Source: Tillandsia leiboldiana
Lineage: Eukaryota; Streptophyta; Magnoliopsida; Poales; Bromeliaceae
Assembly: GCA_029204045.2 (NCBI GenBank)
Contig: CM055068.1
Coordinates: 29,959,587-30,023,586, forward strand
Length of the DNA stretch: 64,000 nucleotides
Reading direction: 5' to 3'
The notes beneath the pieces were generated by a model. It saw only the letters and a program-made list of their open reading frames with translations, ran no database searches and was not told where the DNA came from. The translations under genes and the position numbers were made by a program. The first letter of the stretch is position 1; each line of letters opens with the position of its first letter. This document shows, piece by piece, positions 11,869 through 22,884 of the stretch.

Positions 11869-12465
11869 ATGGCGTTCGCCTGGATAATCTTCCCTTTGGT
11901 AGCAATGGTAGGACCTAGTGCGTCTTCTATAAAAAGAGAACAAGATAACCCAAATCAAGGAGAGACAAGGAAAGTTTGTCAAAATGATTCAGAATCAGAT
12001 GAAGAAGACTGGGAAGAGATTTGTAAACAAGCACAACAAGCTGTTGACAAAGAAGATAGGTTGTATTTGAAGAATAAGAAGCTGATGAAATCTTCCTCAG
12101 CAACCAAGCAGTACACTAGGCGAAAGAATTCGAGGGGAACTGGAATTCAGATTGATAGACCCCTCGCCAGAGCTCGCTCTCTCCCTAGAGAATCTCCATG
12201 GACTGAAGGTCAAGATGCACCGTCTGGATCTATACTACATCCTTCAACGTCCTGGAGACACACGGCAAAAGCGAATGTATGGTCCTCAATTCGACAAGAA
12301 CAGCGGAGATTGTCTGCTGAACAAGACAGTGTGTCTACAAATCTCCAACAGATTATCTCTGAGCAACATAAGATGAAAAGAAAGTGCTCCACAATGTCAA
12401 AAATTCTTCAAGCAATTTTGAAGAAGTTGGATTGTACCAATCCCACTAGTTCTGATTCAGACTGA
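11869..12465 (+). CDS. Env-like ORF remnant with internal deletion (C1)
   Basis: 198 codons. The ATG sits in a good context (accaATGGcg) just after the candidate splice acceptor. The N-terminus (hydrophobic first 15 residues: MAFAWIIFPLVAMV) and the acidic segment that follows resemble the C2 env-like protein. The C-terminal tail (EQRRLSAEQ, then a basic/coiled stretch ending SSDSD) matches C2 residues about 410 onward. The central domain of roughly 250 residues in C2 is missing. It may be a deletion derivative; the ORF is still open. The function of this ORF class is not established, and 'env-like' is a positional name. Confidence 0.6.
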   Translation: MAFAWIIFPLVAMVGPSASSIKREQDNPNQGETRKVCQNDSESDEEDWEEICKQAQQAVDKEDRLYLKNKKLMKSSSATKQYTRRKNSRGTGIQIDRPLARARSLPRESPWTEGQDAPSGSILHPSTSWRHTAKANVWSSIRQEQRRLSAEQDSVSTNLQQIISEQHKMKRKCSTMSKILQAILKKLDCTNPTSSDSD

Positions 12466-13164
12466 CTTAACTTTCTTTCTTATCTTTTTGTGCAGGATTT
12501 TAATCTTTTTGTGCAGGATTTCAGTTTTTAGGTTCTTAATGTTCTGTTTTTACTTTGCTTTAGTTTTAGTTCTCAGGTTTATCTTGATTTTGAACTTCTT
12601 AACTCTCCTAGAATTTTGTATTTTTGGCTTAGTTTGTGACAAAAAGGGGGAGAGAGTTTAGAGTGAACTTTGTGAGAACTTTGAACAAACCTTGAACTTT
12701 GACTTTGGTGAAAGGTAAGTATCACAACTTCTGGTTTTTATCTTGTGATTTGTTGCATGTCCCTACTAACTATTCGACTAACTATTTGGACATGTATTAT
12801 TACTAACAAGTTGTTTGATTACTAACAAAGCAAAGTTATGACATTTGGAATCTTATTGCTTAGAAGATATGTCAATGTTTGATTGTGATCTTATTACATA
12901 TCTGAATTACTCAATGTCATGGTGAGCATAAACTCTATCTCTGTTAGGTTTTGAATGCTAAATATTCTTGAGGTATCTAACGATCTCGTTTTGTCAAGAA
13001 TGATTTCTTTTTGTAGAGAGTGCAGATGTCTAAGTCTAGAGTGTGCTTTAGGAGTTTATCTCATGTATTGGATCTCCATTGTAAATTTTTGTTGTATGGT
13101 GATAGCAACAAAAATATCTTTTTGAATTTTCTTTAGTGGATCTGTGTTTTGTCACGAAACCGCC
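12466..13164 (+). other. C1 3' untranslated region with extra purine tract
   Basis: No gene. It holds an A/G tract aaaaagggggagaga (about 12640-12655) that recurs in C2 at 39687-39699, and direct repeats of ctaactatt near 12763-12787. Several purine tracts are typical of Sireviruses. Confidence 0.6.
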
Positions 13165-13176
13165 AAAGGGTGAGAT
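13165..13176 (+). promoter_or_regulatory. Polypurine tract (C1)
   Basis: aaagggtgagat directly before the LTR start TGTTACGG. C2 has the intact aaagggggagat at the same place, so C1 carries a G-to-T change inside the tract. Confidence 0.7.
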
Positions 13177-13401
13177 TGTTACGGATTTTGTTTTGGCGCA
13201 TTTCGTGAAAGTGTTAAGTCTTGAAGATTAAAGATGAATGAAGTTTGGATCATATACCTCAATCTCAAGAAAGAAGAATTCAAAAGGATCAGATAAGTTT
13301 AACTAAAGGATTTTGGTGATCCGAATACTTCTTGTAGTGTAGAAACACTTGGAAGAATTTTTTACTGCATAAAAATCAAGAACTGAACATGGGACATGTT
13401 C

Positions 13402-13700
13402 AGGATCCGGATCAGACAGTCCAATCCGGATCCCGAAGGGTGCTTGTTCATTGGCAAATCCGATCCGGATCAAAGGCCATTTCGATCCGGATCCCGAACA
13501 TGGGAATTTGTTGGAATACATGAACGATCCGGATCGAGCATTTTCAATCCGGATCCCGAACCCTGTTTTTCTGGAATTGCCTGACTCGTTACGACGATCC
13601 GGATCACAGTTAATCCGATCCGGATCGCCGTCGTAAAAATTTCCAGAAACGGACAGTTTTTGATCCTTATCTCCTTCCAATAGTTTCTAACCTATAAATA
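13402..13700 (+). promoter_or_regulatory. C1 U3 palindrome array and TATA box
   Basis: Eight copies of the 8-bp palindrome ATCCGGAT, mostly inside GATCCGGATC, in four pairs about 20 bp apart; pairs recur about every 60-70 bp. The last pair sits inside a larger imperfect inverted repeat (about 13592-13637) with gttacgac and gtcgtaa arms. tataaata at 13693-13700 follows. Confidence 0.65.
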
Positions 13701-13841
13701 GACCCTATGATCCATTTTTCTAGGGCAAGCCGGAAAAGCCGTTAATCTGAAAAAGCCGTCATCTTTTATACGGCCTAAGATCCACATATAGAGAAGAAAG
13801 GAAATCATTAGATATTACCCTATGTTTCTTCATCTATATTG

Positions 13842-13939
13842 ATTAGTTTGATTCTATGTTTTCATACTCACATCATGAGTTGAATCAAACTAATGAATAC
13901 TTAGATGGTATTTCCTATCTATCTTTGATCTAAGTATTC
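13842..13939 (+). other. Twin leader stem-loops (C1)
   Basis: Two adjacent perfect inverted repeats: ATTAGTTTGATTC with GAATCAAACTAAT (13842-13854 and 13882-13894), then GAATACTTAGAT with ATCTAAGTATTC (13895-13906 and 13928-13939). They touch end to end and lie downstream of the TATA box, so they would be in the RNA. Confidence 0.7.
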
Positions 13940-13983
13940 GGCCGATCATCACTACCCAAAAACAACGATTTCCCCAAAATCGG

Positions 13984-14181
13984 CGCGTGGACTCGCGTGG
14001 CCTTGTGGATTCAAGGTACAACCGCTCTCGTGGATTCGGAGCGATGTACATTCGTGGATTCGAAGCGTGCTACTGGGTGAAGACCGTGGATTCGGTCAGA
14101 CGTCGTGGACTCGACGTTGGACGCCGTGGATTCGGCGTTGGACGCCGTGGATTCGGCGTTGGACACAGATCGTGGATTCGA
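13984..14181 (+). other. Hairpin array with TGGATT loops (C1, nine units)
   Basis: Nine short hairpins with loop TGGATT (TGGACT twice) and differing complementary stems, for example CCTTG/CAAGG, GACCG/CGGTC, ACGTCG/CGACGT and ACGCCG/CGGCGT. The ACGCCG unit is duplicated relative to C2. The array lies in the transcribed part of the LTR. Confidence 0.7.
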
Positions 14182-14484
14182 GACGCGTTGTGGAGCGAGC
14201 GGAGAAGATCAACTAGGAGCGTATGGAAAAGGTTGAGTCGTCTGTGAGTACGGTATATCACCTTGTACGTGGTTAATTCTAGTGGATTTCACCGTGTTAT
14301 CGGTCCCGTGGTTTTTTACTCCGGTTTGGAGTTTTCCACGTAAAAATCTTGCGTGTTCATTTATATTTCCGCATTGGGTTTTTATTTGCGCAATGATTTT
14401 TTGAGTGTTTATTGTTTACACCTATTCACCCCCCTCTAGGTGTTTTTTCCCCTATTTAGATCCATTATTACATATAACCCAACA

Positions 14485-14948
14485 AAATAGGAAGACGATG
14501 CCTAGGTTTGGTTAGGAACGAACCCTAGAATGACTGGTGTTCATGTGAGAGAGCAGGGTATTGGCATAGTGGATTGGAGCTCAGGTGTGTTCACACACAG
14601 TTGAGTCTCATTGTTTTGGTTATTAGTGGCGTTTGTTCGCACTCTGGTCTTTGGGATCGTTGTTAGTGCAGGATTAGCCGCGGTCATGGTTTCGGCCGTG
14701 GGCCTGATGTTTTAGTGGAGCCAGAGGGCTCAGGTCAGTTACAGTGGTTGAAGGATTGACCACCGTTCTTGCCGTAATCGTCTAGCTGATGGCACAGCAG
14801 CAGATGACTACTATTATTGCACCGGCCCCACCGTTTGCCTAGAGATAGAACAAGTTGTTGATCCTTCAGTGTCTCAGTATCATAATTTAGTGGCCTGTAA
14901 GCCCGATGGTAACCCTGTTTTGGGATGGATTCAAATTGGCCCCACCTT
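14485..14948 (+). mobile_element. Y3: internal fragment, 5' side of the Y4 insertion
   Basis: Non-coding, decayed sequence between the C1 LTR and the solo LTR Y4. It continues across Y4 at 18104, because the 5-bp duplication acctt (14944-14948 and 18104-18108) joins the two sides. No intact domain is seen. Assignment to Y3 rests on continuity with the gypsy 3' end at 18484-18522. Confidence 0.5.
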
Positions 14949-15211
14949 TGTAATATCACAGATTTTTGTAACGCATTACCCTCCTGCTAATAAAGATTAT
15001 GTTTGGAGGAATTGAAGTAACGGGTTTACTTAAGTGGATAATCTTGAGGTGCGGATATTTTTCTGCGATAGAGCTCGAAAAATGGAGAACGGCGGTGCGA
15101 TCGGATCCGGATTCCGATTTACGGAACCCCCGGAAAGGGGTTGTTAGGATCGCGGTGATCGGGAGGTGCATCGAAATCCGTGCAAGTGATCGTGCACGCC
15201 TTTCGAGGAGA

Positions 15212-15360
15212 TAAGGAATTATGCTTAAGAAATTATCTTTAAGGAATTATCTCCAAGGGATTATCCTTAAGGAATTATCTTTAAGGAATTATCTCCAAGG
15301 GATTATCGTTAAGGATTTATCTTTAAGAAAATATCCCTAAGGAATTATCTTCAGGGATTA
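15212..15360 (+). repeat. AT-rich short tandem repeat in Y4
   Basis: About ten degenerate copies of a 13-15 bp unit, aaggaattatctyy, some grouped as a higher-order unit with ccaagggattatc. It lies in U3. Y7 does not have it at the corresponding position (near 50080-50100). Confidence 0.75.
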
Positions 15361-16238
15361 ATTAAATAATTAATCAGAGATTTGAAATACCCGATGTGGA
15401 TTTGACAGTACGTACTTATGAAAAGGGAAAATAAAAGAAATAAATTAATAATAAGATTTATTTCCCGTACCGAAAGGAAAACCCTAGTTTTAAAAAGATC
15501 GCCTCCTAAAACCCTTCCCTTTTGTGTGTGCTGAAAACCAAACGAAACCCTAGTTCGAAAAGAGAGAAAGGAGAAAAGAGAAAAGAAAAGGAAACCCTAA
15601 CCGGAGGAACAAGAAATAGAGAAGGAAGAAGCGGAGGAACCCGATCGCCCCGATCGACGTGCCGGAGACCGGAGAACGAGACATCACCGCCATCGGAGGG
15701 CGGATCCGGATTCTCACCACCGCAAAGAACGGAGATCGGGATCGCGTTGCTTCCTCCATCGGAGTAAGGTTAGGAATCGTTATTTCTCTCCTTCGTCGGT
15801 TTAATCGCGGGTTTTTCCGTATTCTCTAGAGATCGGCTTAATCGGTAAATTGATCATGGGTTTTTGATTGATTTTGATCGGTGATTTGTTCGTGTTTCGA
15901 CTGAGTTTAATCGATGGTTTTTAATCGGTCTTGATCGGAGGTTTGATCGGGTTACCGATCGATGTTTTCGTTGGGTCTCCGATCAATGGTTTTATCGTTG
16001 TAGCAATTCAGAGATTTTGTTTGGATTATTTTGGTGTCCGTTGGAGCATGGGGGAGTTAACGGGAGGCCGCCGCCGCCGTTGTTAAACGGGAGGCCGCCG
16101 CCGCGGGGTCATCACCGGAGCCGCGCGGGGGCGAAAACGGAGAAGAAAACGCGAAACGGGGTGTTACTGTTCACCCCGTACGGCCTCCCCAGCCTCGCGG
16201 TCCACCGGCGGGTCATGCACTCGGCGGACTGCTCTGCT

Positions 16239-16422
16239 GCCTGGGGGCGCAGACCCGGCGCACGGGCGCGTGCGCTAGCCCAGCAGGCGCGGTCCACACT
16301 CGGGGCGTGCACCCGGCGCACGGCTCTGTGGCCTGGGGGCGCAGACCCGGCGCACGGGCGAGTGCGCCAGCCCAGCCCACAAGCGCGGTCCACGCCTGGG
16401 CGTGCTCCCGGTGCTGCCGCCG
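16239..16422 (+). repeat. 92-bp tandem duplication, GC-rich (Y4)
   Basis: The phrase gcctgggggcgcagacccgg begins at 16239 and again at 16331. Each copy is followed by gcgcggtccac and a gtgc-cccgg segment. ORFs through this stretch are compositional. Confidence 0.75.
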
Positions 16423-17264
16423 CAACCGGGAACTAGTGAACCCGACGCGCGCTCTTGCTCGTGCGTGGCCCGGCCCAAAGCGCTGTGGTCTACTGCACAG
16501 TGCGCGCCTGGTCTGCGGCAGCCGCCACCCTTGGCCCCAGACTCAGTCCACGCCCGGCTCCGTGCACCAGTCCCCAACGGGAGACTCCGGTAGCTCCGTT
16601 TTCGGCCTGTTTCGCATCGTTTTTGAGTGTTTTTTACTATGATGATATTTTTAACAACGATGTAGTTCTTTCGGGACAGTTTTTGGTTCGACCGTTTTTG
16701 GTTGGACGACACGGTCCGATTGGTACAGTGATTTTGGTTTTCGTCGGTCTATTGTTACAGTGGTTGGGACCACTGTTTTGTCTATTTAGGGTAAAAGTGT
16801 TAAAAGGTGTTTTTGGTTATTTTATTAGGCCGCGTGAAGTAATGATTGCCTAGGAGGGACATGGGCGCGGTCATTGATCTTCGTTCAGGTGGGTACTTTT
16901 GATTAATTTCGGTGCAGGGTCGTTCCCGAGTATTTCGTTTGGTAAAGTAGATATTTTTGGTAAAAGTGACTAACCCCATTGCATGTAAATCCCATATTCT
17001 ATTCTCATTGAGGCGGCTGCGGTCGCATGATTGTTTTACTAATCTGATTAAAGCGGCTGAGGTCGCAACATTGTTTTACACTCATATTGCTTACACGTAC
17101 ACCGGCGGTTTGGCCACCGCACAGGGTGTATTTTTCCGGAAAGATGGTAAGTTGTTTTACTCGTGTACCCCACAAGGAGAGGTTAGTGGCGACCCCTCAA
17201 GGAGAGGCGACTGCTACTTGGGCAGTGGAGGGGTTAGAGGCACCAAGAAAATGAGCACGCTATT

Positions 17265-17335
17265 TGGGGTCGGAGCCCAATAGCTATCTGGGGTTGGAGC
17301 CCAGCTTGTTTCGGTATTCTGGGGTTGGTGCCCAG
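17265..17335 (+). repeat. Short repeat tggggttggagccca x3 (Y4)
   Basis: Three near-identical 15-bp units at 17265, 17289 and 17321. A related pair gcggctg-ggtcgca occurs at about 17010 and 17052. Confidence 0.65.
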
Positions 17336-17729
17336 CTTATTTTGTGACAGGGATTTAGCGGTACATGAGGGGGAAGTAAATGCTCCGGTGTATCGGTTTG
17401 TCTTTTCAGTTATTGCATTTACTGTTTATATCGACTTTATCAGTCACTGACTACCCACGCAGTGACAGGTCCGAGCAGGGGTGGGAACCGGGGCGACGGT
17501 GAGGCAACGGTTAGAGGACCATAGCCCTTGAGGCTATTAAACTTTACAGTTTATGGTTATCTTATATTGTGTTTGGTTAGTCTAGCTGTGATTACTTGAG
17601 TATGGTTTCTTGTGGATGTTGGAATGAGGACTTCGAGTAGGATTTTCTTCTCTTATCTGTGAATGTTAAGAGGTGTGATTGCGGCTCATTTTCAAGTACA
17701 AACATGGTTTCAAATGCATTTTCAAACCA

Positions 17730-17835
17730 AGTGTCGTGTGGGCACTGATTTCAAAACCCGTGGATTTATCCTTTTAAGCATAATGGCCGCCAAAAAGAAT
17801 CTGCGTTTTGTAAAACTGGGTGTCGAGTGGACACC
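17730..17835 (+). other. Two covarying LTR hairpins (Y4)
   Basis: AGTGTC-gtgtg-GGCACT (17730-17746, one G-U wobble) and GGTGTC-gagtg-GACACC (17819-17835, perfect). Each is followed by a tt(t)c-aaac phrase. The same hairpin form recurs in the Y7 and Y8 LTRs at a similar distance from the LTR 3' end (see 48206 and 56716). Confidence 0.65.
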
Positions 17836-18103
17836 GACTTCCAAACCTATGGGTTTATGCTAGTTTGAATGTGATAGTTTTAATGGTTTGGTTAAATCTA
17901 ATCTCTCCTCGTTGTCAGTCATGGATTGCATGGTTAAAGTAATTGTCGTGCTTGGAACGCCGTGCATATACAAAGGAGGCTCCGCCCGTTTGAGGAGCGA
18001 ATTTGTACATGTGGCGGGTCTGGTGCGCACCGGAGGCGAGGTTCAGTTAAGAAAAAAAAATGGATACGTTTTTCCGCTCTTTTAGAACCTCCGGGGCGTG
18101 ACA

Positions 18104-18522
18104 ACCTTTTGCACAGATTTTGTGGACTGACGTAGACTCTCCTATGAGTTAGTTAGGGTGGTATTATGACCACAAGGTGGTAGTAATCCTTGATAAAGGT
18201 TATGAAATTAGCACAGAGACTGTGGTGGGAGGTATGTGATATACCTTCAGATGTGAGTTGTGTCTCCAACTAGTTGTTGGCGACAGATCTATGGTATTTC
18301 ACTTTTCTTTTGGTAAGCACGTTGGCTGCAGACAACGTACTGTCAAAAGAATTGAGAAAATACTCTGCCCTATAATGGGGAATATCAGATTGGGTCTAAA
18401 TGCGTAGCCTGAGAGTTGTCGATATTTTGTGACTGATTGTCACTACTGCGAACCTGTTAGAGGCTTAATAGTGGTTTAGTTAAGTATAAGTTTCGGGGAC
18501 GAAACTTCTTATAAGTGGTGGG
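18104..18522 (+). mobile_element. Y3: 3' internal end
   Basis: Decayed non-coding sequence ending with tttcggggacgaaacttc and then agtggtggg before the LTR start at 18523. The gacgaaac phrase just before the 3' LTR is shared with Y2, Y7 and Y8 and fixes the plus orientation. No intact ORF. Confidence 0.65.
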
Positions 18523-21500
18523 TGATATAGTAAACATGATTTTTAAAACAAGATTCTAAGTTTAAATAATTTTCGGAATTAATTAATTGGCAAAAATAGA
18601 TTATTAATAGTGTATTTGTGGTCCAAGATATCGACTTTTGATCGGGGTCTGATCTCGAAAATCTGAGATCACTAGTGCGACCGTCTCGTCGAAACAAGAA
18701 AGATTGATATTCACTTGTTTTCGATCCGACGGTCGGATCTTCCGCAAAACAGCAAAGAGAAGCGGGGCACACAACTTAAGTTGTGAATAGTAACCTTTGG
18801 ATTCGGTCCCCTCTCGATCGGTCATCGGCCGATTGACTATCTAAAACTTGAACATAGCAGTATGAGTAGTCAATTCTAGCTAATTTCGACATGCTGAGCG
18901 TAATGGCACTGACGAAATTCGCGTTTGGTGATTCTGGTGCATCGAAATGCGTGCATTACAGTATAGCCTACAGTATATTATGGCCCGAGATTTTATTCGA
19001 GCACCAAATCAAACAAGCAAGGCACTATTTGAAGGGTTTCGTCGAGCCGGACGTCGTGGCGAAGTCCGTTTTTCATTTCAACGACCTGTTTGTCTTGAAA
19101 TGCATGAAAAGCGTCGAAAAACTAAGTATTTTTGCAAAAAAATTGAATGTTTTATGGACCAAATTATTTGGGGCTTATTGGTGAAGGTCCTTACAGCATT
19201 TTGAACCTACAGTGGGGACCTAAGGGATTAGGGTTTGCTGTGTAGGGACAAAAGGGCATTTTGTTGCATTTAGATATTTTTTTGGCATGGGTCTTTTCGG
19301 CTCCCCGTGGGGGGGGGGGGGGGGGTTACAGGCGTTTGTGGGGCTTTTTAAAGCCCTGTGGTGCATTGAAGCGTAGCAAACCGCTTTCCCCACTATCTCT
19401 GAGTCGCTGAAGAGCCGCACCATTGTTGGGAGATCCGAGCTTGAGGAGAGAAAGAGAGAGGTTGCTCCAAAGTTCTCCAACTTGGTCCCTATGCCTTCTG
19501 GAGTGTTCTCCTGTGTCTGGAGATCGAGGCCGAACCTGTCGGGTGGCTGTGCGACGCGAGGGGGGAGAACCGGCTTCTACCTTTCTTCCCCAACTCCGGC
19601 GAGGTAAGGTCAATCTTTCCTCTGGTTTGTAGCACCCGAGACCCTTTGAAGTCGACTCTGTAGAGTCTAGTGATGCTCCCTGCCAAGCCCCGAGCCTCCA
19701 TGCACGGCTTGTTGCCGGCGGGAGAAAGCTCCTCGCCGGAACCCTATTTTGCTTCGCCGTGGCCGTGCGTCGCAACAGCTGGTCCAAACACCGAACCAAA
19801 ATGGTGAGTTTGGATTGTAGGACTTGTAGATCATCTCCACAAAATTTGAGGGAGTTTGGTCGAGTGATCATGTCACAGATCGAAACCCTAGTTTTCGGGT
19901 TATTATGCTTCGTTCGAGCTCTTTGCTCCGGCGCCGGCGTCGCTCCCCATCGCCGGCCACTTGCTCGAGAAGTTTCCTGGGATCAAGATGAACTCATCCA
20001 TGCTTTTGCATGGAGCCCATGTAGCCTGGTGGGAGATCCACCATTAATGGCCGAGCTTGAGCTCAACAATGGCGAGCTTGCTACGCCGCAGCCTCCGCCG
20101 TGTCCTTTCGCCAGGCATGGGCACAGGTAAGTTCGTAGGGGTAAGTTGCACCTGATGGTGCTAGTGTTTGAGGCCCAGAACGCATAAAAGAGGAATCACC
20201 ATTTTCGAAGCTTGAGCTTCATCTTCTTCTTCTTGATCTCAGCAAACCGAGAGAGAAAGTTGGCCCAAGTTGCATGAAACTGCTCCTACAACCCTGGAGC
20301 AACTTTTCATCCAAGATAGAAGCTCCCAGATTCCATATTTGCATAGATGTTGCTTGGGTTTGTGAAGCTTGTATGTTAAGCTTTAATGCACACCAGGTGT
20401 TTGTTGAAATGCCTCAAAGATCTTAAGTTCAAAATTTTGGCATCCAGCAAATATGAAGTTTTCTCCACACACTCCCCTGAGCTTGATGCTCACTTCAGAT
20501 CAAATATTGACTGTGTGGATTTGTGTGTGGAGTTTGTTAGAGAGCTTGTAGCATAGATCTCTTAATCCTGCTGTTTCTGGGCTGCACAATAGCAAGCCCT
20601 GGAATCCCTGTGATGTCCAGAGATAGATGATCAACTTTGTTTGGGGTTTGCACAAACAGAAACCCAAGATTTAATAAACAAAGCCTTAAATGGGTTTATT
20701 AAGCTAAGGGGCTGTTTTGGGCTGAGTGAAACTTCGCGGCAGTGAGCTTTTGGCTATATTGGGGTCACTGAACGCGATGCTCACCCTAGTTTTTGCTTTG
20801 GTCGAGTCGAAGAATTAAAAATGCATTAAAGCCTATGTTAGTATAGTAAGTCATGGCCCGAAGTTTTTCTCGGGATCCGTGCTACTGCCAAATGGTGAGC
20901 ACGGTGTCCAGCAAGTCGAGGGCCACCTACTGGTGGTGATGGTTCGTTAAACTGATGCCCCGAAAGTTAGAACGAGCGAAAATGGCTCTCAAATACGCGT
21001 TGTAATGCAGTTTTGGAAACCCTACGGGTCGAAACGCAATTGTAACCTCACATACTATCTTGGACTATGTGTCCATGATCTCTAAGCTTTTCGTTAGGGA
21101 TCCAACGGCTCTCGTTGAGCGGAAATTGGTTATCGGTCCGTAAATCGGCAAAATCATCGGTTTAACGGTGCCCCGGTGGCAATCGCGCAATTCGGGAAAT
21201 TGCAGCAGTTCCGCCTAGCCGTCTGTTGAGTCCCAGTAGAATCTGGTTGAGCCAGCGGCAAATGGTCAAAGCCCGTGTCTCCCGAAAATTCAAATGGAAT
21301 TTTCGGGAGGGGTATTTTGGTAATCTTGGCGTCAATTTGGAAAAGATCCGGGTTTAAGTAAGAATAGTGAGTATGTGGTTTGGGTATGTGTGAGTTGTTC
21401 CCTGATCAAAACATATGATTCTGGTTGGCACAGTCTTCGAGCATTCTGTTGGAGTCGATAGTTCGCCTACAGACAGGTGGGTTTATCTTCGGTCCGGGCT

Positions 21501-22884
21501 TTATCATTTCGGCCCTCTGGGGTATCGTAATTGGTCGGACCCCTGTTCTTGTGATAGCCTAGTTTTCTTATTGAGCCTGCCTTTTTATTTATCAGTTTCA
21601 TATTACTATATTGCCTTATGATCTTTATCAGTTATCAGTTTATATTATGCCCTGCATGATTGATCCCTAGCTTGCTTCCAGATATTATGATTTTATTCCT
21701 GGACAATTGCCATACTTGATTGGTCATTAGTTAGCTTGCATGTACACCTTTACTTGATTTTCAGTATATCATAATCCATGTTATAGTGATTGTTTAGTTA
21801 TATCTTGCATATGTTGAGATTCAGTTGGCTTTCTACCATTGCATTCCTGTTGGGATTTTTTCTGGCTGGTTGCCGTTTACCATGAGTCGAGATTTGTTGG
21901 CTGTCTGCTATTGCATTCCTGTTGGAATTTTTCCTGGCTTGTTGCCGTTTACCATGAGTCGAGATTTGTTGGCTTTCTGCTATTGCATCCCTGTTGGGAT
22001 TTCCCGGCTTGTTGCTGATTACCCGGTCGGTGGACCGTGAGCTTGAGAATTAGCATTTTGATCTCCACAGAGCCAGCTGTTCTTTCACGAACATTGCCGG
22101 GGTCGCGCCCCGTGAGTATTGTTCTTTACCGGTAAAGTGGTCAGCAGTGGCGACCCGTGAGTCCGTTGGGGTTATGATAGCTGATTGGTGTACAGGTGGA
22201 ATTTTTCCTGAGGTATGGTTGACCAATATGGTGGCTTAGATTGGGTATTTGGTTGTTCTTCCTTTGATACATTGATTGCCTGTTTAGCATGCTTAGTCAT
22301 TATACTCTTATGATTGCTCAATTTCTAGATTCAGTATCTATATCAGCATGTTCTTATTATGATAGTTCAGTACCCTGTTATGCTCAGCATTGTATTCATG
22401 ATTATTCAGTATCAGCTTGTTATACCTGCCTTACCTACTGATCTCTTACTATCCGCTAGTTATTGTATGCCAGTAGGTACGATCTGCTATTTCTCGGCTC
22501 GTCGTGCCCACTGGGATACACTGTCGATGTATCTCACACTCCATGGGTGACCATTTTTCAGGTCGGTCGGGTGTTTGGATGTTGGGACGTGTTGGTGAGA
22601 TGACGCGGTAGAGTTGACCCTGACAGCCGTTCATTATATTTATCAGTTTATTTAATTTGTAATTCAACTTGTAATATGATGTTTTTGTTGGATCTGTTTT
22701 AGTAGTTTAGTCTACTCTGATGTGGTTTGACATTGTTGAGCCGAGTATGTATAGAAAAGGCTCAATCCAATGGGGATTGAGAATTTTCTATATATGTGGC
22801 GGTCTGTCGCGCTCTGGCTGGTTTTAAACTCTGATTAAAAAAAAAAAAAATTTAGACACTGTTTTTCGAACTCGGGGCGTGACA
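18523..22884 (+). repeat. Y3 3' LTR (4.4 kb)
   Basis: Begins TGATATAGTAAAC and ends CTCGGGGCGTGACA. It contains a run of 17 G (19309-19325), a 72-bp tandem repeat (21827-22025) and an A-run near the 3' end. It ends in the middle of the C3 gag, so Y3 was inserted into C3. No gene-like ORF is conserved; the 181-codon minus ORF at 19326-19871 shows no recognisable domain. Confidence 0.75.
21827..22025 (+). repeat. 72-bp tandem repeat, about 2.7 copies
   Basis: Units start at ggct 21827, 21899 and 21971, an exact 72-bp period. Each contains tattgcat-cctgttgg and the first two contain ttgccgtttaccatgagtcg. Confidence 0.85.

Larger units (their letters stand above)
7793..14484 (+). mobile_element. 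C1: Sirevirus-like Ty1/copia element, 5' truncated
   Basis: From the integrase core onward: pol (7797-10301), conserved non-coding block (about 10630-10800), decayed internal promoter-like region, leader intron, env-like remnant (11869-12465), purine tracts and complete 3' LTR (13177-14484). The 5' LTR, gag, protease and integrase N-terminus are separated off by Y2 or lost. The order IN-RT-RNase H defines Ty1/copia. The env-like ORF and repeated gggggag tracts point to the Sirevirus lineage. Confidence 0.88.
13177..14484 (+). repeat. C1 3' LTR (1308 bp)
   Basis: Starts TGTTACGGA and ends ATAACCCAACA. In order: U3 palindrome array (13402-13630), TATA box tataaata (13693-13700), leader with twin stem-loops (13842-13939), hairpin array (13984-14181), and a T-rich U5 with the hairpin cgtgg...ccacg. 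It closely matches the C2 LTRs. Confidence 0.92.
14949..18103 (+). mobile_element. Y4: solo gypsy LTR (3.2 kb) with TSD acctt
   Basis: Starts TGTAATATCACAG, ends GGGGCGTGACA, and is flanked by perfect 5-bp repeats acctt (14944-14948, 18104-18108). No internal region is present, so it is a solo LTR left by recombination between two LTRs. Its first 300 bp are homologous to the Y7 LTR read on the minus strand (for example cggtgcgatcgg near 15093 and gtgcatcgaaatccg near 15167). It contains simple tandem repeats, a GC-rich segment and two covarying hairpins. Confidence 0.88.

Noticed and set aside
14735..15171. Small ORFs in Y3/Y4 as host exons
   Set aside because: No splice structure or domain; the stretch is explained by decayed Y3 and the start of the solo LTR Y4.
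19326..19871. 181-codon minus-strand ORF as a host gene
   Set aside because: Inside the Y3 LTR, no recognised domain, biased composition, next to a G run.
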